DNA of 16,304 bases from an uncultured Streptococcus sp. Lineage in GTDB: Bacteria; Bacillota; Bacilli; Lactobacillales; Streptococcaceae. A program made the position numbers and the translations under genes. The notes beneath the pieces were generated by a model. The model saw only the letters and a program-made list of their open reading frames with translations, made no database searches and was not told where the DNA came from. The stretch is from positions 1 to 16,304 of the forward strand of contig CAKPXD010000017.1 of the NCBI GenBank assembly GCA_934201655.1, written 5' to 3'. Of the stretch, positions 1 to 5,227 are shown in pieces. Position 1 is the first letter of the stretch. Each line of letters opens with the position of its first letter.

Positions 1-254
1 CAGATGGTGTCTATACTGTTGATATTGAAATCAAACGAAAACTCTATAGAGGAATGGCTAGTGTCGGAAAGAACGTGACCTTCGATGGAGAAGAAGAGCG
101 TTTTGAAGTGAATATCTTTGATTTTGATGAAGACATTTATGGCGAAACAGTAACCGTCTATTGGTTAGATCGTATCCGAGATATGGTGAAATTTGACGGC
201 ATTGAACAACTGGTAAAACAGCTCGAAGAAGATGAAAAAGCTGCAAGAAAATAA
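1..254 (+). CDS. ribF: RibF, riboflavin kinase/FAD synthetase, C-terminal part only
   Basis: Partial gene: the reading frame enters from the left edge (first full codon at position 3) and shows the last 83 residues. RibF makes FMN and FAD from riboflavin in the cytoplasm; its C-terminal domain is the riboflavin kinase. What is visible fits the end of that domain: a basic K-R-K-L-Y stretch, then G-M-A-S-V-G-K-N-V-T-F, in the place of the family's 'NIGxxPTF'-like segment, an N-I-F-D-F-D-E-D-I-Y-G-E strand matching the usual 'hIFDFxxDlYG', and the closing M-K-F-D-G-I-E-Q-L-V-K-Q-L helix. The internal ATG at 54 is not the start, because the homology continues upstream of it. A terminator follows 5 nt after the stop. 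The family assignment is by recalled similarity, and the adenylyltransferase half is not visible. Confidence 0.85.
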   Translation, partial: DGVYTVDIEIKRKLYRGMASVGKNVTFDGEEERFEVNIFDFDEDIYGETVTVYWLDRIRDMVKFDGIEQLVKQLEEDEKAARK

Positions 255-259
255 AAATG

Positions 260-287
260 AAGTTCGAATGAAAATTCGAGCTTTTTA
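260..287 (+). terminator. Rho-independent terminator after ribF
   Basis: A 9-bp stem (left arm 260-268, right arm 275-283, one G-U pair) with a 6-nt loop runs into a run of T at 282-286. It separates ribF from the next gene, which has its own promoter. Confidence 0.8.
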
Positions 288-341
288 TCTTGTTAAAATC
301 TAAGAAAAACTAGGATTAGAGATGAGATATGAAATAAAGTC

Positions 342-350
342 TGATATAAT
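342..350 (+). promoter_or_regulatory. Extended -10 promoter for the membrane protein gene
   Basis: TGATATAAT at 342-350 combines a TG extension with a perfect TATAAT hexamer (345-350). No good -35 is found 17 bp upstream, as is common for extended -10 promoters in streptococci. Transcription would start near 357. A Shine-Dalgarno AAAGGAG lies at 365-371, 6 nt before the ATG at 378. Confidence 0.65.
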
Positions 351-377
351 TTCATTAAGGGACTAAAGGAGATTTTA

Positions 378-1337
378 ATGTTTAAAGAAAAAAGAAATAA
401 GGGCTTTATTTCTGTACTGATGCTTTCGCTGGTATTCTTTGCGATTGCTACAATTTCAGGATTCTTAGGTCAAATGCACAAGAAGCCTACAGAGAGCTTT
501 GCAGATACGACTGATACTGGAAAAGAAGTTACTATGTCAGTCTATGGTATCTATCCTGAACCTGTTGGTGAAGTTGACGGTGGAACAGTTGTTTATATTG
601 TGCAATATAGTAACGAAGGTGAAGGAAAATTTGCTGTAGTTGAATCTAAAGTGAAAGATGAGTCAATCAATAAACTTCTTGAGAATGCAGATAGTCTTGC
701 TGATAATCCTGGAACACTGACAGGTATTCAGTTAGAACCCCTCACTAATACCAATTTTGTCAATACTTCGAAGAACACTAAGATTATCAATCTTGATGAA
801 TTTATTAGCTCTATTCTTCCTGCTAAATCAGTAGTCGCTCGTAATATGAATACAAGAATTTATCTCAGTCTTAGTGAATATTCACGAGACAGCCTGAGCT
901 ATATTTTTGGTATTGTGATTTTTTCCGGCATGGGGCTAATGACTTTAATCGCAGCCTTTATCATACGAAAGAAAACAATTGATTCATTCAAAGAGCTGTA
1001 TCGTCTGTACCCTGAATTAGATGGAAATTTCGAACTGCTTGATACTCAAGCTGAATTTTATGACCAGGACTTGAAAGTTATTTTGTATAAAAACCATCTC
1101 ATTACTTATTACAAAGGAACCCAAGCTCTAGATCTTAGAGATGTGTGGAGGATCTATTTAGTACGTACAAGTTATAGTCGTTTTACAAAAGTTTATCAGT
1201 TTGTATATACTCGAAAAGATAGTTCTAAGAAGTATAGCCTAACTATTCGAAATACTAATAGAGTAGAAGAACAATTAGAAGAATTCTGGAATCTTCTTCC
1301 AAAAAAATTTCCTGAGATCAACATTGGTAGTTTATAA
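378..1337 (+). CDS. Two-pass membrane protein of unknown function
   Basis: I do not recognise this 319-residue protein. It begins with a short basic N-terminus (FKEKRNKG) and a first membrane segment at about residues 10-31. An exported, mostly polar domain of about 140 residues (32-172) follows, then a second membrane segment at about 174-197 ending in RKK. The C-terminal domain (198-319) is soluble and presumably cytoplasmic. The basic residues flanking both segments place N- and C-termini inside. The C-terminal region, with alternating strands such as KVILYKNHLITYYKG and YQFVYTRK and a closing amphipathic helix (VEEQLEEFWNLL), resembles bacterial PH-like membrane-associated domains, but that is only an impression. 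The ATG at 378 has a strong ribosome site (AAAGGAG, 365-371). The gene is monocistronic, between two terminators, and shows no AdcR box, so it is probably not part of the zinc regulon next door. Confidence 0.8.
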   Translation: MFKEKRNKGFISVLMLSLVFFAIATISGFLGQMHKKPTESFADTTDTGKEVTMSVYGIYPEPVGEVDGGTVVYIVQYSNEGEGKFAVVESKVKDESINKLLENADSLADNPGTLTGIQLEPLTNTNFVNTSKNTKIINLDEFISSILPAKSVVARNMNTRIYLSLSEYSRDSLSYIFGIVIFSGMGLMTLIAAFIIRKKTIDSFKELYRLYPELDGNFELLDTQAEFYDQDLKVILYKNHLITYYKGTQALDLRDVWRIYLVRTSYSRFTKVYQFVYTRKDSSKKYSLTIRNTNRVEEQLEEFWNLLPKKFPEINIGSL

Positions 1338-1366
1338 GAAAGCATCTTTTAGGGTGCTTTTCCTTT
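1338..1366 (+). terminator. Short terminator after the membrane protein gene
   Basis: AAAGCA at 1339-1344 pairs with TGCTTT at 1355-1360, with two further inner pairs (one G-U), followed by a pyrimidine-rich tract TTTTCCTTTT. The stem is short and the T tract is interrupted, so termination may be partial. Confidence 0.6.
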
Positions 1367-1399
1367 TGGGTAAAATTTTGGAAAAAGTGAATTTATAAC

Positions 1400-1428
1400 T
1401 TGACATCTTAAAAGTTAAGGAGTAGAAT
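1400..1428 (+). promoter_or_regulatory. Promoter P1 of the first pht gene
   Basis: A perfect -35 TTGACA (1400-1405) and -10 TAGAAT (1423-1428) are separated by 17 bp. The start of transcription would fall around 1435, inside the first AdcR box, leaving a leader of about 190 nt before the ATG at 1628. The module is nearly the same as the adcAII promoter at 4217-4245. Confidence 0.85.
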
Positions 1429-1429
1429 A

Positions 1430-1453
1430 TTTACTGGTTAATTAAATGGTTAA
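1430..1453 (+). promoter_or_regulatory. Two abutting AdcR operator boxes
   Basis: Two 12-bp sites lie head to tail with no gap: TTTACTGGTTAA (1430-1441) and TTAAATGGTTAA (1442-1453). Each differs at one position from the TTAACnrGTTAA motif known for AdcR, the zinc-dependent MarR-family repressor of streptococcal zinc uptake. They begin 1 bp after the -10 element and cover the expected transcription start, which fits repression by occlusion when zinc is plentiful. Binding is inferred from the motif. Confidence 0.85.
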
Positions 1454-1495
1454 GTTTATGAATCCAATATATTTGGCTAAACAATACTAGAAACC

Positions 1496-1549
1496 TATAA
1501 AAAGGATTAGAACATTTTAATCGTTTTTATAAATATTTCTATTTATAAA
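1496..1549 (+). other. Two overlapping AT-rich stem-loops in the pht leader
   Basis: Stem A pairs TATAAAAA (1496-1503) with TTTTTATA (1524-1531). After one G-G mismatch it continues inward with 1505-1511 against 1516-1522. Stem B pairs TTTATAAATA (1526-1535) with TATTTATAAA (1540-1549) around a 4-nt loop. The arms share 1526-1531, so the two cannot form together in RNA. Both are AT-rich and weak, and no T-run typical of a terminator follows. They could be leader RNA structure, a DNA palindrome bound by a regulator, or chance in AT-rich sequence. Confidence 0.45.
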
Positions 1550-1550
1550 C

Positions 1551-1562
1551 TTAACTGGTTAA
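1551..1562 (+). promoter_or_regulatory. Perfect AdcR operator near the first pht gene, with possible second promoter
   Basis: TTAACTGGTTAA matches the AdcR motif at every position. It lies 66 bp before the ATG and about 97 bp downstream of the P1 boxes. TATAAA at 1544-1549 sits 1 bp before it, which is the same -10-to-operator spacing as at the two strong promoters here, so a second promoter (P2) is plausible. No convincing -35 exists 16-18 bp further up. Otherwise it would be a downstream roadblock or a cooperative site for AdcR acting on P1. Confidence 0.8.
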
Positions 1563-1627
1563 TGACACGGAACTTATAGTGTTGCCTAGATCTTATATTT
1601 AGTAGTGAAAATAGAAAGTGTGTTTAT

Positions 1628-4135
1628 ATGAAAATCAATAAAAAATATGTTCTTGGTTCCGTAGCTCTTTTAGCCTTAAGCCTTTCAAGTTATGAATTAG
1701 GGCGCTACCAAGCAGTACAGACTGGCAAAGAGTCTAATCGTGTGGCTTATATAGATGGAAATCAGGCTAGTACTAAGACTGAAAATTTGACGCCAGATGA
1801 AGTTAGTCAGCGAGAAGGAATCAATGCGGAACAGATAGTCGTTAAGATTACCGATCAAGGCTACGTAACTTCACATGGAGACCATTATCATTACTTTAAT
1901 GGTAAGGTTCCTTATGACGCTATTATTAGCGAAGAACTCTTGATGAAAGATTCGAATTATCAACTTCGAAATGAGGATATTGTCAACGAAATCAAGGGTG
2001 GCTATGTCATTAAGGTTGATGGTCACTATTATGTATACCTCAAAGATGCTTCACATTCCGAAAATATTCGTAGTAAGGATGAGATCAATCGTCAGAAGCA
2101 GGAACATGGACATGGTGGCGGAGTAAAGGCTAGTAATGAAGTCGCTGTAGCAAGGACTCAGGGACGTTATACGACAGATGATGGTTATATTTTTAATGCT
2201 AGTGATATTATTGAGGACACGGGTGATGCTTACATCGTTCCACATGGCAATCATTTCCACTATATTCCTAAGAGTTACTTGTCTGCCAGTGAATTAGCTG
2301 CTGCTCAGGCCTTCTTAGCTGGGAAAGATCATAAGCTGGTTACTCAACCGACTTATGTTCCTAATTCAACAACTTACCCAAGCATTTCAAATACTGACAC
2401 GCCATCAATTCAAAGACAAACTAGTACTTCCAGCTATAAGCCAGGTAAAGCTGAGGATTTGAATAGTCTTCTGCAAGAACTCTACTCTTTGCCTATCCAA
2501 CAACGTCATGTGGAATCCGATGGTTTGCTCTTTGACCCTGCCCAAATCACGAAAAAAACAGCAAATGGGGTAGCAGTACCTCATGGGGATCACTATCATT
2601 TTATCCCTTATAGTCAAATGTCAGCTTTGGAAGAAAAGATTTCACGGATGATTCCAGTTGGAAATCAAAAAATTGTTTCCGTTCCTGGAGCTACTAGTTT
2701 ACAGCCAAATCTTACGATAAAACCTCTTCCTCAACCAGTTCCAAATCCGCAACCAACTCCAGTTCCTATTCCTGAAAATCATTCTAATCAGGAACTTACC
2801 AAGCAAGTAGTCAGAAAAATTGGTCAGGGTTATGTCCTTGAAGATAAAGGAGTATCACGTTATGTCTTGAGTAAGGATTTGTCTAAAGAGAATCTTATAG
2901 CTTTTGAGAAAAAACTAAATAAGGTGGCTACACTATCTCATACCTTAGCGGAGAAGAAAAGCACAATAGCTCCTAGAGATCAGGAATTCTATGATAAGGC
3001 TTATAGTTTGTTGGATCAAACGCATAGGAACTTACTTGAAAATAAGGGACGGCTATCTGACTTCCAGATTTTAGATCAATTGCTAGAAAGATTAAATGAT
3101 GAACATGTAAACAAGGTAGCCTTTGTAGATGATTTACTTAAATTTATTGCACCGATTAGTCATCCAGAACGTCTTGGTAAGCCAAACTCACAAATCGAGT
3201 ATAGTGACTATGAAGTTCGTGTAGCCCAGCTAGCAGATAAGTACACAACATCGGATGGCTACATCTTTGATGCGCATGATATTATCAGTGATGAGGGGGA
3301 TGCCTATGTAACACCACATATGGGGCATAGTCATTGGATAGGTAAGGATAGTTTGTCTGAAGCTGAGAGGGCAACTGCTCAGGCTTATGCCAAAGAGAAG
3401 AGGTTGACGCCTCCTTCGACTGATAATCAGAACTCAACAAAATCGGAAGCAAAAGGGGCAGAAGCTATCTATAATCGGGTAAAAGCTGAAAAGAAGGTAC
3501 CGCTAGATCGCATGCCTTACAATCTACAGTATGCAGTTGATGTCAAAAATGGTAACTTGATTATCCCTCACTTTGATCATTACCATAATATCAAGTTTGA
3601 ATGGTTTGATGAAGGGCTTTACGAAGCTCCTAAGGGATATGCGCTTGAAGATCTTTTTGCGACTGTGAAGTACTATGTCGAGCATCCAAGCGAGCGTCCG
3701 CATTCGGATAGTGGTTGGGGAAATGCAAGTGACCATGTTCTAAGAAACCAAAATGGACAACATGACCATTCGAATAATGAAAAACCAAATGAGGAGAAAT
3801 CTCAGACAGAAAAAACTGAAGATGAAAAAACTCTTGAGGAGAAACCGCAAATGGAAAAGCCAGAGGATACTAATCCAGCTGATGAACCAGAAGAATCTCC
3901 AGAGGAAGAACCACAGGTTGAGACTGAAAAGGTAGAAGCTAAACTACAAGAAGCAGAGGAATTATTAAAGAATGTGACAGATGCAGGAGTGAAATCTAAT
4001 GCTAGCGAAACCTTGGCTGGTTTACGAAATAATCTAACACTAGGTACTATGGATAACAATGGTATTATGGCTCAGGCTGAAAATCTCTTAGTCTTGCTAA
4101 AAAATAGTAAGCCTATAACAAACGAAAAGAATTAA
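1628..4135 (+). CDS. Pneumococcal histidine triad family protein, PhtA/B/D type (835 aa)
   Basis: Surface zinc-binding protein of the Pht family, thought to capture zinc and pass it to AdcAII; immune roles are also reported for pneumococcal members. Five HxxHxH triads are visible at residues 83-88 (HGDHYH), 206-211, 319-324, 564-569 (HMGHSH) and 648-653 (HFDHYH), the number and order known for PhtA/B/D. Between triads 3 and 4 lies a proline-rich linker (about 366-384). The C-terminus has a Glu/Lys/Pro-rich spacer (about 724-778) and a final helical region with ETLAGLRNNLTL, as in PhtD. The length (835) is close to pneumococcal PhtD (839), and I judge the last third most PhtD/PhtB-like. The N-terminal signal segment reads MKINKKYVLG then a hydrophobic run, but the usual LxxC motif has Ser20 instead of Cys. 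The start is set by the conserved MKINKKY; its ribosome site is weak (AGAAAGTG). Controlled by AdcR boxes at 1430-1453 and 1551-1562, it ends at its own terminator. The exact paralogue letter cannot be fixed without a tree. Confidence 0.93.
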   Translation: MKINKKYVLGSVALLALSLSSYELGRYQAVQTGKESNRVAYIDGNQASTKTENLTPDEVSQREGINAEQIVVKITDQGYVTSHGDHYHYFNGKVPYDAIISEELLMKDSNYQLRNEDIVNEIKGGYVIKVDGHYYVYLKDASHSENIRSKDEINRQKQEHGHGGGVKASNEVAVARTQGRYTTDDGYIFNASDIIEDTGDAYIVPHGNHFHYIPKSYLSASELAAAQAFLAGKDHKLVTQPTYVPNSTTYPSISNTDTPSIQRQTSTSSYKPGKAEDLNSLLQELYSLPIQQRHVESDGLLFDPAQITKKTANGVAVPHGDHYHFIPYSQMSALEEKISRMIPVGNQKIVSVPGATSLQPNLTIKPLPQPVPNPQPTPVPIPENHSNQELTKQVVRKIGQGYVLEDKGVSRYVLSKDLSKENLIAFEKKLNKVATLSHTLAEKKSTIAPRDQEFYDKAYSLLDQTHRNLLENKGRLSDFQILDQLLERLNDEHVNKVAFVDDLLKFIAPISHPERLGKPNSQIEYSDYEVRVAQLADKYTTSDGYIFDAHDIISDEGDAYVTPHMGHSHWIGKDSLSEAERATAQAYAKEKRLTPPSTDNQNSTKSEAKGAEAIYNRVKAEKKVPLDRMPYNLQYAVDVKNGNLIIPHFDHYHNIKFEWFDEGLYEAPKGYALEDLFATVKYYVEHPSERPHSDSGWGNASDHVLRNQNGQHDHSNNEKPNEEKSQTEKTEDEKTLEEKPQMEKPEDTNPADEPEESPEEEPQVETEKVEAKLQEAEELLKNVTDAGVKSNASETLAGLRNNLTLGTMDNNGIMAQAENLLVLLKNSKPITNEKN

Positions 4136-4157
4136 AAGTCAAATGATAAAGATGACT

Positions 4158-4195
4158 AGTGAGAACTGATAATGAAATCTAGTTCTCACTTTTTT
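4158..4195 (+). terminator. Strong terminator after the first pht gene
   Basis: A perfect 10-bp stem, AGTGAGAACT (4158-4167) with AGTTCTCACT (4181-4190), and a 13-nt loop lead into six T residues. It insulates the first pht transcript from the adcAII promoter that starts 22 bp later. Confidence 0.9.
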
Positions 4196-4216
4196 CATGA
4201 AAATCCATAAAAAATA

Positions 4217-4245
4217 TTGACATTTTAAGTTTTTAGGAGTAAACT
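4217..4245 (+). promoter_or_regulatory. Promoter of the adcAII-pht operon
   Basis: A perfect -35 TTGACA (4217-4222) is followed after 17 bp by -10 TAAACT (4240-4245). With its operator it aligns without gaps to the P1 module of the first pht gene (46 of 54 positions identical over 1400-1453 against 4217-4270, counted by eye). The leader is short, about 40 nt. Confidence 0.85.
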
Positions 4246-4246
4246 A

Positions 4247-4281
4247 TTTACTAGTTAATTAAATGGTTAAATACTAGTTAA
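4247..4281 (+). promoter_or_regulatory. AdcR operator array of adcAII
   Basis: Two abutting 12-bp AdcR boxes, TTTACTAGTTAA (4247-4258) and TTAAATGGTTAA (4259-4270), each have one mismatch to TTAACnrGTTAA and start 1 bp after the -10. A third, degenerate copy (ATACTAGTTAA, 4271-4281) follows immediately with a good right half only, and its last bases enter the AAGGAG ribosome site (4280-4285). Repression under high zinc is inferred from the known AdcR regulon. Confidence 0.85.
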
Positions 4282-4290
4282 GGAGTTGTT

Positions 4291-5220
4291 ATGAAAAAAA
4301 GAAGCATTCTATGGGTCATGATTACCTTCTTTGTTCTCATTTTAGGAGCATGTGGACAAAAGGCAAGTCAAGACAATCGGAATGAAACTAAGGGAATGAA
4401 GATTGTGACTAGTTTTTACCCTGTCTATGCTATGGTCAAAGAGGTTTCAGGTGATCTAAATGATGTTCGGATGATTCAGTCGAGTTCAGGTATCCATTCA
4501 TTTGAACCTTCTGCGAATGACATTGCAGCCATTTATGATGCAGATGTTTTTGTTTATCATTCTCATACCTTGGAGTCATGGGCGGGAAGTTTAGATCCAA
4601 GCCTGCAAAAGTCTAAGGTAAAGGTCTTAGAAGCATCAGAAGGTATGACCTTGGAGCGCGTGCCTGGATTAGAAGATATCAAAGCTGGAGACGGGATTGA
4701 TGAGAAGACCTTGTATGATCCTCATACTTGGCTTGATCCTGAAAAGGTTGCTGAAGAAGCTCAGATTATCGCTGATAAGTTATCCGAACTAGACAGCGCT
4801 AACAAGGATACTTATCAGAAAAACGCACAAAGTTTTAGTGCCAAAGCTCATGATTTGACCAAGAAATACCAACCCATTTTTGAAAAAGTCAATCAAAGAA
4901 ATTTTGTAACTCAACATACAGCTTTTTCATATTTAGCTAAACGCTTTGGATTAAATCAACTTGGAATAGCTGGTATTTCACCAGACCAAGAACCAAGCCC
5001 GAGACAGTTAACCGAAATTCAAGAATTTGTAAAAAATTATAAGGTCAAAACTATCTTTACAGAGAGTAATGCTTCGTCTAAAGTTGCTGATACACTTGTC
5101 AAATCAACAGGTGTGACTCTTAAAACACTCAATCCTTTAGAGGCCGATCCACAAAATGATAAGTCCTACTTGGAAAATTTAGAAGACAATATAGCTATTT
5201 TAGCTGAAGAATTGAAATGA
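4291..5220 (+). CDS. adcAII: AdcAII (Lmb family) zinc-binding lipoprotein
   Basis: Cluster A-I (ZnuA-like) solute-binding protein that delivers zinc to the AdcCB ABC importer from the outer face of the membrane. A lipoprotein signal peptide is clear: basic MKKR, a hydrophobic stretch and a lipobox LGAC with Cys21. The four zinc ligands known for pneumococcal AdcAII (H71, H147, H211, E286) have counterparts two residues earlier: His69 in GIHSFEPS, His145 in DPHTWLDP, His209 in VTQHTAFSYLAKRFGL and Glu284 in NPLEADP. The long His-rich loop of AdcA is absent, as expected for AdcAII. The length (309) is typical. AAGGAG at 4280-4285 lies 5 nt before the ATG. The AdcR-type promoter precedes it, and the second pht gene starts 7 nt after its stop, so the two are co-transcribed. 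Pht proteins and AdcAII are known functional partners in zinc scavenging. Confidence 0.97.
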   Translation: MKKRSILWVMITFFVLILGACGQKASQDNRNETKGMKIVTSFYPVYAMVKEVSGDLNDVRMIQSSSGIHSFEPSANDIAAIYDADVFVYHSHTLESWAGSLDPSLQKSKVKVLEASEGMTLERVPGLEDIKAGDGIDEKTLYDPHTWLDPEKVAEEAQIIADKLSELDSANKDTYQKNAQSFSAKAHDLTKKYQPIFEKVNQRNFVTQHTAFSYLAKRFGLNQLGIAGISPDQEPSPRQLTEIQEFVKNYKVKTIFTESNASSKVADTLVKSTGVTLKTLNPLEADPQNDKSYLENLEDNIAILAEELK

Positions 5221-5227
5221 GGAGTTT

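Noticed and set aside
1400..1627. Riboswitch in the long pht leader
   Set aside because: There is no GC-containing conserved core or multi-helix fold. Only AT-rich stems and AdcR boxes are present, so I list it as leader structure and not as a riboswitch.
3802..4059. 85-codon Ser-rich open frame on the minus strand
   Set aside because: It is the mirror of the Glu/Lys-rich spacer of the first Pht protein, where a GAA/GAG-rich sense strand reads as Ser/Phe on the other side.
5004..5015. GTTAAC-like bases in adcAII as a further AdcR box
   Set aside because: Only half of the motif is present, within coding sequence and away from any promoter.
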